Source: LMUY01 sp964242215
GTDB lineage: Bacteria; Pseudomonadota; Alphaproteobacteria; Acetobacterales; Acetobacteraceae
Assembly: GCA_964242215.1 (NCBI GenBank)
Contig: CAXTCJ010000180.1
Location: forward strand, 1 to 9,097
DNA: 9,097 nt
Direction of reading: 5' to 3'
Below the pieces are notes generated by a model. It ran no database searches. It had not been told where the DNA came from and saw only the letters and a program-made list of their open reading frames with translations. Each line of letters starts with the position of its first letter. Position 1 is the stretch's first letter. Positions 1-7,510 of the stretch are shown piece by piece. A program made the translations under genes and the position numbers.

Positions 1-1842
1 AGCGGTGAGGCGGAGGTGCGCGACATCCTGGCCGCCGTGACGCCTGGTGGCGGCAAATCGCTGCTGCCGGTGATCGCGGCCGCCCGGCTAGTCGCCGCCG
101 GCCTGGTGGAGCGGGTGTGCTGGGTGGTGCCGCGCGACAGCCTGCGGCTGCAGGCCGAGGAGGCGTTCGCTGATCCGGCCTGGCGCGCGGCCCTGCCGCA
201 CGCACTGGCGGTGCGGGCGGCCGACAATGCGCCCGATCCGAGCCGCGGGCTGGCGGGCTACATCACCACCTACCAGGCTGTGGCGGCGGCGCCAGACCTG
301 CACCTCGCCGAGTTCCGGCGCCACCGCACCCTGCTGGTGGTGGACGAGGTTCACCACCTGCCGGCGCTGGCCGAGGTCGATCCCGCGGCTGCGGTCCAGG
401 TCGAAGCGGGTGCCGAAGACGTGGCCAGTGCCTGGTCGCGCGCGCTGCTGCCGCTGCTCGAGTGCGCGGCCGTCCGGCTACTGCTCAGCGGCACCCTGGA
501 GCGGGCCGACGGACGGGGCATCCTATGGCTGCCCTACCGCAAGGGCCGGAAGGCCCGCACCCGCGAAGTCGAGCTCGACGCACCCGGCTGGGCGATTGTG
601 GGGTACTCGCGCAAGCAGGCGCTGGCCGAGCGCGCGGTGCTGCCGGTGACGTTTGGGGCGCTGGACGGCGAAGCGTCCTGGCGCGACGAGACCGGTCTGG
701 AGCTCGGCCCGCACCGACTGGCCGCCCTCTATCCGGACGAGACCACCCGGCCTGCGCTGTTCACGGCGCTGCGCACAGGCTTTGCCGAGGCGCTGCTGCG
801 GGAGGCCTTCGTCGCGATCCGCGATCTCCGTGCGAGGCGGCGCGCGGCGCGCGGGCTGTCACCTGCGGCCTCGGCGCGAGGGTTGGGCAAGCTCCTGGTG
901 GTGGCGCCGGACCAGGCGGCGGCGCGGCGCTACCTCGAGATCCTCCGCAGCTGGATCCCGGCGGCGCAGGCAGGGGAGGTGGCGCAGATCGCGACCGCGG
1001 ACACGCCGGGCGCGCACGCGACCCTTGCCGGGTTTCGCCTGCGAGCGGAGCCCTCGATCCTGGTCACGGTGGCGATGGCCTACGAAGGGTTGGACGCGCC
1101 CGAGGTGGCGGTGGTGGCGGCGCTGACCCACATCCGCTCGCGGCCCTGGCTCGAGCAGATGGTGGCGCGGGCCACGCGGGTGGATCCGCAGGGCGGCCGA
1201 TACGAGGACCAGCGGGCGGTGGTGTTCCACCCCGACGATCCGCTGTTCGCAGAGTTCCGACGGCGGATGGAGACGGAGCAGGGCACGCTGGCGAAGCGGC
1301 CGAAGCCCGCTCGGTCGCAGAGCGCGCTGCCCTTGTGGCTGCTGGACCAGCTCGAACCCAGGCCGGGCATCGAGCCTCTGTCGTCGAACGCGTTGGCGAT
1401 GCGCTACGACACGCTGCGACCCGGGCCGGATCTGGCGCTGCACCGCCCCGAGATCGAGGACCCGCAAACCGAGTTGCTGGAGCCGCCATCGGTGATCGAG
1501 CGGCGGCTGCGGGCGCGACTGGGCGAGATGGTGGGGGTGCAAGCGGTCGAGGACGAGGCGGGGCGGGCGGGGCTGAAGCACGGCCATGTCGGTCGTGGGC
1601 TCTACCACCGCTACAATGCGGCGCTGAAGCGGGTCACGGGCAACAAGAGCCGGGCGCGGATGACGATGGCCGAGCTCGAGGCGGCGATCGGCTGGCTGGA
1701 ACGCAACCGGCTCGCCGAGCACCTGCACCTGCTGGACGATGACCCGCGCTATGCCTGGACGGCAAAGCAGCAAGGCGAGTGGAAGCCGCCAATCGGACGT
1801 GATCCGCGCAGCCGCAAGGCGCCTGCCGTGAGGATCAGCTGA
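1..1842 (+). CDS. Superfamily 2 DEAD/DEAH-type helicase, 5'-truncated by window edge
   Basis: ATP-dependent nucleic acid translocase or helicase with two RecA-like lobes. The frame is open to the window edge, so the true start lies upstream; numbering here counts from the GTG at nt 16. Visible motifs are Walker A (VTPGGGKS, 8-15), motif Ia (VVPR, 37-40), motif Ib (TTYQ, about 84-87), Walker B box DEVH (110-113), motif III (SGT, 158-160), motif IV (KLLVVAP, about 292-298), motif V (AMAYEGLDAPEV, 353-364) and motif VI (QMVARATR, 381-388) with the likely arginine finger. The N-terminal Q-motif region is missing because of the window edge. After about residue 400 comes an extra C-terminal region of ~200 residues with a basic, helical look (LYHRYNAALKR, MTMAELEAAIGWLERN), perhaps nucleic-acid binding. 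The gene is far richer in GC than the next operon and is separated from it by a ~320-nt spacer, so it probably belongs to a different module (plasmid, prophage or integrative element). The exact subfamily is not recognised. Confidence 0.9.
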   Translation, partial: SGEAEVRDILAAVTPGGGKSLLPVIAAARLVAAGLVERVCWVVPRDSLRLQAEEAFADPAWRAALPHALAVRAADNAPDPSRGLAGYITTYQAVAAAPDLHLAEFRRHRTLLVVDEVHHLPALAEVDPAAAVQVEAGAEDVASAWSRALLPLLECAAVRLLLSGTLERADGRGILWLPYRKGRKARTREVELDAPGWAIVGYSRKQALAERAVLPVTFGALDGEASWRDETGLELGPHRLAALYPDETTRPALFTALRTGFAEALLREAFVAIRDLRARRRAARGLSPAASARGLGKLLVVAPDQAAARRYLEILRSWIPAAQAGEVAQIATADTPGAHATLAGFRLRAEPSILVTVAMAYEGLDAPEVAVVAALTHIRSRPWLEQMVARATRVDPQGGRYEDQRAVVFHPDDPLFAEFRRRMETEQGTLAKRPKPARSQSALPLWLLDQLEPRPGIEPLSSNALAMRYDTLRPGPDLALHRPEIEDPQTELLEPPSVIERRLRARLGEMVGVQAVEDEAGRAGLKHGHVGRGLYHRYNAALKRVTGNKSRARMTMAELEAAIGWLERNRLAEHLHLLDDDPRYAWTAKQQGEWKPPIGRDPRSRKAPAVRIS

Positions 1843-2164
1843 TCAAGCAGGCTTCTGACGGTCGACCGGACGCCACTTGAGTGACCGCTGTGCGCTCATG
1901 GCAGACATTAAGAAGCTAGGGACGTTTGCCCGGAAGCGGACATGCCCTCCAGCTTCCTACAGAAATAGATCTGGCCCGCGGGCGGTCGCCCTCGTCACCA
2001 TGCAACAGCTCCTTATGATCCTCCATGAACGGCTTGCTCCGACTTGAGTCTGAACCTCCAACACAGCTGGCTCTGTCGCGCCAACGTGTCAGCATCAAAC
2101 ACTTACATTCCAGCAGCACTCCATGCAAAAACAAGAACAATGCATGTCAATGGGGCGGGGGTCT
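1843..2164. other. Intergenic spacer upstream of the Gabija-like operon
   Basis: About 320 nt without a convincing gene. Small open frames on either strand here have no family-like composition or good ribosome binding site. Base composition falls from the very GC-rich helicase to a more mixed sequence, marking a likely module boundary. The promoter for the downstream two-gene operon should lie here, but no -35/-10 pair is clear enough to call. No rho-independent terminator was seen after the helicase stop codon. Confidence 0.5.
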
Positions 2165-4441
2165 ATGCGTATCAAGTTCGTCGAGATTTCCAATTTTAGG
2201 AAGCTGAAATCTACGCATCTCGACTTCGACTCGAAGACAACGATTTTGGTCGGTGCCAACAACAGCGGCAAGACTTCTGCAATGGTAGCGCTACAATACT
2301 TTCTCTTGACACCCGACCGCCTAGCTCTTCGGGACTTAACAATCGCAAATTGGACACGGATCGACGCTGTCGGCACGGCTTGGGAGAAAGATGAGCCTGC
2401 GGCTGATGACCTCAACGGACTTCTCCCCTGCCTGGATGTCTGGCTAGACGTGCCGATCACCGAGATTCAGCACGTAGTTCACATCTTGCCGACGCTCGAA
2501 TGGAACGGAGGACTGATCGGTGTCCGGCTCAAGTACGAGTTGGAATCCTTCGATCGCTTAAAGGCAGATTATTTGGTGAACCGGGAAGCCGCCGTGAAGG
2601 TCGCAGAGCCGGGGGTCGGTAGCGTACCGATCACCATCTGGCCCGCGCGCCTGACCGACTTCCTCGAACGCAAACTTCGCGCCCACGTACGGTTGAGCGC
2701 TTATCCTCTCGACCCTGGAGCCGTGGTTTTACCAAAGAAAGGATCGGCGGCGCCTCAGGAACTGCCGGCTGGCGCCTTTCCGTTGGAGAAGAACCCATTT
2801 CGGAATCTTATCAAGATCGATGAGATCGCTGCGCAGCGGGATTTCTCGGACGCCAGCAAGCGTGGAGCCGAAGAAGAGGACAGCAGTGATGCTACCCCGC
2901 GTCGGTTCAAACGGCGTCTCTCGGATCAGCTTCGTGGTTATTACGATCGCCACCTCGACCCAGCAAAGACACCCTCCGCTGAGGACTATGGCGCGCTCGG
3001 CGCTATCCAGCTTGCCGAGCGTGATTTTGACAAGCGTTTAGAAGCCGGCTTTTCGGCTGCCTTCAACGAGCTGGAGGAGCTTGGCTATCCTGGTGTCAAC
3101 AACCCGAAGCTCAAGATCACCACTCGGTTGCGCGCCATAGACGGACTCAAGCACGGGTCGGCCGTGCAGTATCAGGTTGCGGAACGGGGGGCGGACGGGC
3201 TAAGCGCCCTGCGCCTCCCCGAAGACTACGCTGGCCTTGGCTACCAGAACCTGATTGCCATGGTGTTCATGTTGATGAGCTATCGTGACGACTGGATGCG
3301 CGTTGGAAAGGCGATGAGCGACGTCGAATCAGCCTTGCGTCCCAAAATAGCTCCGTTGCATCTCGTGTTGGTCGAAGAGCCCGAGGCCCACCTCCATGCC
3401 CAGGTCCAGCAGGTCTTCATCAAAAAGGCCTACACCTTGTTGCGTAAACGTCCTGAGCTGGGCGATAAGATGCAGTATCACACCCAGTTGGTGGTCAGCA
3501 CCCATTCCAGCCACGTGGCCCATGAGGCCGACTTCGCCAGTCTTCGGTATTTCCGGCGAAGGCCGGCTGGCGTGAGAGGCGAGACCCCGACGACCACGGT
3601 CGCCAACCTCTCGTACGTCTTTGGCGGCGCCGACGAGACCCAGCGGTTCGTCAAACGCTATCTGAAGGCAACCCACTGCGACCTCTTCTTCGCCGACGGC
3701 ATCATCTTCGTTGAAGGCCATGCCGAACGGATCCTGGTGCCGCACTTCATCCGTCACCATTTCCCTGCCCTGTCCCGTCGCTACGTGACTCTCCTCGATC
3801 TCGGTGGCAGCCATGCTCACAGCTTCAAGCAACTGGTGGACGAAGTCGGGCTGACAACCCTAATCGTGGCTGATCTGGATGCGACGCACGCCGTGAAAGT
3901 TCCGCTGGCGGCCGGAGGCGAAGCAATCCGCTGGAAATCGACAAAACCGCAGATTGGTGCCAATCAGAAGACCGCCAATCCGGTCCTCAAGACGTGGCAT
4001 CCGCGTAGAGAGCTGATCGACGATTTGGCCGCCCTCGAGGACAATCAACTCGAATGCCCGACGTGCGAGGGCTACGAGTTGCGCGTTGCGTTTCAGCAGC
4101 CGTTACCGCGCCTGGACGAAGACAAAACCGCGGTGAAGACCATTCCGCGGACCTTTGAGGATGCTCTCGTCCTGCAGAATATCGAAGCGGTCAAATCCAT
4201 CGAAGGGTCGCCGACTACCATGCGCATCCGCGCGGTAGTCGCCGAGAATTTGGCTGGAGAGGCGCTGGCGGATGAGCTGTTTGAATTGCTGAAGACAGCT
4301 GAGAAGGCCGCGTTCGCGCTCGACTGTCTCGTGCTCGAAGACCCGACTGCGATCCGGCCGCCGCTCTATATCGAGAAAGGCCTAGCCTGGTTCGAGAAGG
4401 CGATCGCCAAGGACATCGCCCTTAGCGAGCCGGTAGCGTGA
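2165..4441 (+). CDS. OLD-family ATPase-TOPRIM nuclease, Gabija GajA-like
   Basis: Predicted ATP-regulated DNA endonuclease of the OLD (overcoming lysogenization defect) family. With an adjacent UvrD-type helicase it matches class 2 OLD and Gabija GajA architecture. Numbering is from the ATG at 2165 (758 aa). The ABC-type ATPase part has Walker A GANNSGKT (30-37), an atypical signature-like stretch (GLGYQNLI, 357-364), Walker B LVLVEEPEAHLHA (400-412) and an H-loop STHSSH (445-450). The C-terminal TOPRIM part has VEGHAER (516-522; E517 and E521) and the metal-binding DLD (570-572), then a TFEDA motif (663-667) typical of the OLD C-terminus. A CPTC pair sits at 631-634. The protein is longer than prototype GajA (about 580 aa), mostly through the region between Walker A and the signature. 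The start at 2165 was chosen because family members begin with a short beta strand before NFRKL; ATGs at 2123 and 2144 in the same frame are alternatives. The stop overlaps the helicase start by 4 nt. Family assignment is sure; the system name is less so. Confidence 0.9.
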   Translation: MRIKFVEISNFRKLKSTHLDFDSKTTILVGANNSGKTSAMVALQYFLLTPDRLALRDLTIANWTRIDAVGTAWEKDEPAADDLNGLLPCLDVWLDVPITEIQHVVHILPTLEWNGGLIGVRLKYELESFDRLKADYLVNREAAVKVAEPGVGSVPITIWPARLTDFLERKLRAHVRLSAYPLDPGAVVLPKKGSAAPQELPAGAFPLEKNPFRNLIKIDEIAAQRDFSDASKRGAEEEDSSDATPRRFKRRLSDQLRGYYDRHLDPAKTPSAEDYGALGAIQLAERDFDKRLEAGFSAAFNELEELGYPGVNNPKLKITTRLRAIDGLKHGSAVQYQVAERGADGLSALRLPEDYAGLGYQNLIAMVFMLMSYRDDWMRVGKAMSDVESALRPKIAPLHLVLVEEPEAHLHAQVQQVFIKKAYTLLRKRPELGDKMQYHTQLVVSTHSSHVAHEADFASLRYFRRRPAGVRGETPTTTVANLSYVFGGADETQRFVKRYLKATHCDLFFADGIIFVEGHAERILVPHFIRHHFPALSRRYVTLLDLGGSHAHSFKQLVDEVGLTTLIVADLDATHAVKVPLAAGGEAIRWKSTKPQIGANQKTANPVLKTWHPRRELIDDLAALEDNQLECPTCEGYELRVAFQQPLPRLDEDKTAVKTIPRTFEDALVLQNIEAVKSIEGSPTTMRIRAVVAENLAGEALADELFELLKTAEKAAFALDCLVLEDPTAIRPPLYIEKGLAWFEKAIAKDIALSEPVA

Positions 4442-6366
4442 CGATGACACCGATCGAATTGGGGCCTGCTGAGACCGATCATCACGTTGACGACATCATC
4501 CGGACCTGTCTCGATCCGGCTGCGCCGCGCAGTTTCTTCGTTTACGCTGGTGCCGGATCGGGCAAGACGAGATCTCTCAAACGCGCCCTTATAGGTTTTC
4601 GTATTCAACACGGCGATGAATTCCGACGGGCGGGCTCAAGAATTGGCGTGATTACCTACACGCGCGCCGCCGCGCAAGAGATTATGGACCGAGTTGGCGA
4701 GGACCCGCTCTTTCCGATCTCCACGATCCACAGTTTCTGCTGGACGCTGATCGCTCCGCACCAGAACGACATCCGCGCCTGGCTCCTCACGACCTTCCCT
4801 GCGACGCTGGCGGAAATTGTTAAGAAGCAAGCCAAGGGTCGCGTTGGTCAAGCCTCGAGCGATCGCAATCGCGCCATGAAGGCGATCGAGCGCCGCCTAG
4901 AGTATCTGAGCATCCCGCGAACTTTTACCTACAATCCCAACGGCAACAATTTCGGCGCGGACTCCCTCTCTCACGCCGAGGTACTTGCCATAGCTGCCGC
5001 GTTCATTACTACCAAGCCGGCGATGCAAGCAATTGTTGTAAAGAGCTATCCCTTCCTGCTGATTGACGAGAGTCAGGACACGACAAAGGGGCTGATCGCG
5101 GCGCTGCTCCACCTAGCCGAGGTTCAAGGCGCGCGTTTTGCTCTGGGTCTGCTGGGCGACTCGATGCAGCGTATCTACGGCGATGGCCAAGCTGATCTCG
5201 GCGCGGTTTTTCCCACAGGCTGGGCGAGCCCCGTGAAACGGATGAACCATCGATCTGGCCGGCGCATCGTGCAATTGGGCAATGCGATACGGGCCGGGGC
5301 CGACGGCCAAACCCAACTTGCACGCGATGATAGCATCGAGGGCGTCGTTCGGTTTTTTGCCGCGTCGTCGGACGTAGCCGACAAGCCCGCGCTGGAGCGC
5401 CAAGTCCATGCGCGGATGAAGACTGTCTGCGCCGACGACGGTTGGGACGGCCCAGCTGAAGAGGTGAAGACGCTCACCCTTGAGCACCATATGGTGGCTG
5501 CGCGTCGAGGGTTTGCAAGCATGTTTGGTGCGTTAGACGCCGACAAGAGCCTCTCGACCGGGCTGCGCCAAGGGACCCTGCCGGGCTTGCGTCTGTTCAG
5601 CGAACGGGTGGCACCGTTGTTGGCCGCGTCTGACGTGGGCGAAGACTTCGCCATCATGAATTTGCTCCGCGATGCGTCCCCTCTCGTGAAGACGAAGGCG
5701 TTGGCAGAGAGCGAAACACCCGATGACCCGTTACGGGCGCCAAGGGCCGCTGTGACTGCCCTGCTCAAGTTGCGCCGTTCAAACCCTGAATTGACATTCT
5801 TGGACGTTCTTCAGTGCGTAGCGGAGCATCGCCTGTTCGAGGTCCCCGCCAGCCTGTTGCCCTTTCTTGACCGAGATGCTCAGGCGACGGAGATCGACGA
5901 TGTCGCGCAAGTTGAGGATGAGGCAATAGACGATGACGCGGACAGCGGGTCGCCGAGTATCAGGAGCCTCGAGACCTGGCGTGCCTTTTTGAGCCAGCCC
6001 TACCGACAGATCGTGCCCTTCGCTGAGCATATTGCCGACCAAGGCCCATACGGTACGCACCAAGGGGTAAAAGGTTTAGAGTTCGAGCGCGTCCTGGTGA
6101 TCATGGACGACACCGACGCCAAGGGCTTCCTGTTTTCTTACGAAAAGCTGTTCGGAACCAAGCCGCCCTCGGAGGCGGATTGTAAGCGCGCCGCCGCCGG
6201 CGAAGAGACCGGCGCCGATCGGACTCGGCGGTTGCTTTATGTCACCGCCACGCGAGCCAAAAAGAGCTTGGCGCTTGTGGGCTACACCGATGATCCTGCA
6301 GCGCTGGCCATAGCCGTGGTCGAGAATGGTTGGTTCTCGCCGAATGAGGTGGAAGTAGTCGTGTAG
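4438..6366 (+). CDS. UvrD/Rep-type superfamily 1 helicase, Gabija GajB-like
   Basis: Predicted ATP-dependent DNA helicase or DNA-end sensor partnering the upstream OLD nuclease. In Gabija, GajB forms a complex with GajA. Motifs (numbered from GTG 4438): Walker A AGAGSGKT (37-44), motif Ia ITYTRAAAQEI (72-82), a conserved STIHSFCW segment (~104-111), motif II DESQD (210-214), motif III GDSMQ (240-244), motif IV NHRSG (270-274), motif V THQGVKGLEF (540-549) and motif VI LLYVTATRAKK (599-609). At 642 aa it is longer than prototype GajB (~494 aa). The extra length lies mainly between motifs IV and V and includes a very acidic stretch (485-502) that is probably a flexible linker. The start codon GTG overlaps the nuclease stop as GTGA, implying translational coupling. 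An ATG two codons later (4444) is an alternative, with no distinct Shine-Dalgarno for either. No terminator hairpin is evident downstream. Confidence 0.92.
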   Translation: MTMTPIELGPAETDHHVDDIIRTCLDPAAPRSFFVYAGAGSGKTRSLKRALIGFRIQHGDEFRRAGSRIGVITYTRAAAQEIMDRVGEDPLFPISTIHSFCWTLIAPHQNDIRAWLLTTFPATLAEIVKKQAKGRVGQASSDRNRAMKAIERRLEYLSIPRTFTYNPNGNNFGADSLSHAEVLAIAAAFITTKPAMQAIVVKSYPFLLIDESQDTTKGLIAALLHLAEVQGARFALGLLGDSMQRIYGDGQADLGAVFPTGWASPVKRMNHRSGRRIVQLGNAIRAGADGQTQLARDDSIEGVVRFFAASSDVADKPALERQVHARMKTVCADDGWDGPAEEVKTLTLEHHMVAARRGFASMFGALDADKSLSTGLRQGTLPGLRLFSERVAPLLAASDVGEDFAIMNLLRDASPLVKTKALAESETPDDPLRAPRAAVTALLKLRRSNPELTFLDVLQCVAEHRLFEVPASLLPFLDRDAQATEIDDVAQVEDEAIDDDADSGSPSIRSLETWRAFLSQPYRQIVPFAEHIADQGPYGTHQGVKGLEFERVLVIMDDTDAKGFLFSYEKLFGTKPPSEADCKRAAAGEETGADRTRRLLYVTATRAKKSLALVGYTDDPAALAIAVVENGWFSPNEVEVVV

Positions 6367-6406
6367 GTCTGCGGAATGTGTTGCGGGTCCGGGCACCACC
6401 TACCTG

Positions 6407-6733
6407 ATGGCGCCATTCACGCATGTTAGTCCCGACCGGCCTAGCCGGTTCACCCAAGGCGACCTCGGAGTGCTCGACGTCGCCGACCGGTTTGTGGCGG
6501 CGCTTGTGGAGACCATGCACTACCACGCCCGCTTTATAAACCGCACCGCCGCGCTGCCGGGCTGAACGTCGCAGGTCCGTGAACTCGTGCTTAATTACGC
6601 CGCCGTCGGCCTCTTCTATCCCAGCTGCGCCGCCAACCTGATCCAGGGCCGTCACCTCGACTATCGCTGAAACGGCAAACGGCTTAATCTCTATCGTGAC
6701 GCAAGAGGCGGCGGGGTCTATCGCGTAGACTGA
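6407..6733 (+). pseudogene. Decayed small gene with two in-frame TGA codons
   Basis: From an ATG at 6407 one frame runs 108 codons to a TGA at 6731, interrupted by TGA at 6563 and 6668. The conceptual protein stays coherent across both stops: residues before the first stop include HYHARFINRTAALPG, then NYAAVGLFYPSCAANLIQG, then RLNLYRDARGGGVYRVD. The same frame continuing with protein-like composition on either side of each stop argues for a recently inactivated gene rather than chance. Both TGA positions would be sensible as tryptophan (TGG), for example after LDYR and before NGKR. I do not recognise the family. Only the gene's 3' end may be present. It follows the helicase by 40 nt on the same strand, but no link in function is evident. 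Confidence 0.5.
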
Positions 6734-6823
6734 TACACTGGCTGATGGCTAGGTGAAGACGCTCGGCCATTTCGCCGCGCGTCGCCCCGATTCACCAGAT
6801 GCCGGGACTAAACATCTATACCC

Positions 6824-6834
6824 AAGGCCTTTCG
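6824..6834. repeat. Left copy of an 11-bp inverted repeat
   Basis: AAGGCCTTTCG here is the exact reverse complement of the sequence at 7261-7271. The two copies bracket the carbamoyltransferase fragment, about 430 bp apart. The core contains the palindrome AAGGCCTT, so part of the match is self-complementary. It could be a recombination scar or chance. Confidence 0.3.
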
Positions 6835-6893
6835 CGATCCCGTCCGTCGCGTATTCAGTATCATCTGGTCTCGAACCACAGAGTGACCGCCGA

Positions 6894-7272
6894 ATGAGGA
6901 TTCTTGCTTACAATCCGGGACATGATGGCGCGATCGTCAGTCTCGTGGACGGGCGCCTCGAGATGTCATTGGAGGCGGAGAAGGACTCTAATCATCGATA
7001 CTCGTCGGTCTCGAGTCCTGACGTGTTCAACGCGATTGGGGAAACGGCGGAGATCCCGGATGCGGTCTGCATGGGCGGCTGGTGGCCACGTGACCATCAC
7101 GAGTTTGTGCAGGGATCGATCAGCAACGCTGGTTACCGCGGCATCTCCGGGGAAGGCGTGATCGTCGGCGAGCGACGGTTCCTAGGACGGGATGTCCGCT
7201 ACTTCTCGTCGTCCCACGAGCGGTCCCATGTACTATGCGCATACGGAATGTCGCCCCTCTCGAAAGGCCTTC
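6894..7272 (+). pseudogene. Carbamoyltransferase (NodU/CmcH type), N-terminal fragment only
   Basis: Carbamoyltransferases of this family transfer the carbamoyl group from carbamoyl phosphate to hydroxyls of natural products or polysaccharides. Only the N-terminal ~126 residues remain, against roughly 550-650 in the family. The fragment starts at ATG 6894 with MRILAYNPGHDGAIVSLVDG, the characteristic first strands of the actin/Hsp70-like fold with GHDGA. It ends in SSSHERSHVLCAYGMSPL, matching the family's histidine-containing metal-site segment. At about 7265-7272 family similarity stops and the frame runs into the antisense of a tRNA gene. The frame is open upstream to 6753, but the residues before 6894 do not look like this family. 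The catalytic carbamoyl-transfer lobe is absent, so no activity is expected. The identification rests on motif memory, not on a search. Confidence 0.7.
7261..7271. repeat. Right copy of the 11-bp inverted repeat
   Basis: CGAAAGGCCTT, reverse complement of 6824-6834, placed exactly where the carbamoyltransferase fragment ends and just 3' of the tRNA gene. Confidence 0.3.
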
Positions 7273-7273
7273 C

Positions 7274-7347
7274 GAATACCTGGGGGACTCGAACCCCCCA
7301 CCTACCGCTTAGCAGGCGGTCGCTCTATGCAACTGAGCTACAGGTCC
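7274..7347 (-). tRNA. tRNA-like gene, anticodon GCT, short variable loop, damaged acceptor
   Basis: On the minus strand the cloverleaf folds as 5' acceptor GGACCTG, D stem GCTC/GAGC, anticodon stem ACCGC/GCGGT with loop CTGCTAA (anticodon GCT), variable loop AGGTG, and T stem GGGGG/CCCCC with loop TTCGAGT. The D, anticodon and T stems are perfect. The 3' acceptor strand in register reads AGGTATT, which does not pair with GGACCTG. Dropping one C (as if one C of a run had been deleted) restores pairing of five bases (CAGGT with ACCTG), so the 3' end looks deleted and replaced. No CCA is encoded. The D loop AGTTGCATA lacks the usual GG pair. GCT would mean serine, yet bacterial serine tRNAs have a long variable arm and this one has 5 nt. 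It is either a tRNA pseudogene or an atypical mobile-element tRNA. Confidence 0.65.
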
Positions 7348-7510
7348 GATGCCGACATGGGGGCCGGGCTACATAAGTCGAGTGTGTGGCACCGGTTGCA
7401 AGACCGCTGGCGTCGCCTTGAAAGCTGGATCGCCTCAGGCAGCGGTCGTTAGCTCCGACTGTGCGCTTGATGAGGGGATTAGGAGGTCTCAGGCAGGAGT
7501 CGATCTAGGA
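7348..7510. other. Short intergenic stretch between tRNA-like gene and nuclease-like gene
   Basis: No gene, hairpin terminator or repeat was recognised. Open frames crossing it on the plus strand are antisense to the gene at 7511-8347 and lack family character. It lies downstream of both the minus-strand operon end and the 5' side of the tRNA-like gene, so a tRNA promoter would be expected here, but none is clear. Confidence 0.4.

Noticed and set aside
859..1773. Long open frame on the minus strand (304 codons) opposite the superfamily 2 helicase
   Set aside because: Arg/Pro/His-rich shadow caused by high GC; the plus-strand frame has all helicase motifs.
1916..2140. 74-codon minus-strand frame in the spacer before the OLD gene
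   Set aside because: No ribosome binding site or recognisable motif; composition not protein-like.
3329..3832. 167-codon minus-strand frame inside the OLD gene
   Set aside because: Antisense to the Walker B and TOPRIM coding region; no family character.
5175..5768. 197-codon minus-strand frame inside the helicase gene
   Set aside because: Antisense shadow of helicase motifs III-IV; low-complexity composition.
6242..6655. 137-codon minus-strand frame downstream of the helicase
   Set aside because: It overlaps the end of the helicase gene and is antisense to the decayed plus-strand frame, which reads as more protein-like.
6865..6890. Possible second tRNA T-arm (minus strand GGTTCGAGACC) just before the carbamoyltransferase start
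   Set aside because: Only a 3-bp stem forms, and no anticodon or D arm can be drawn around it.
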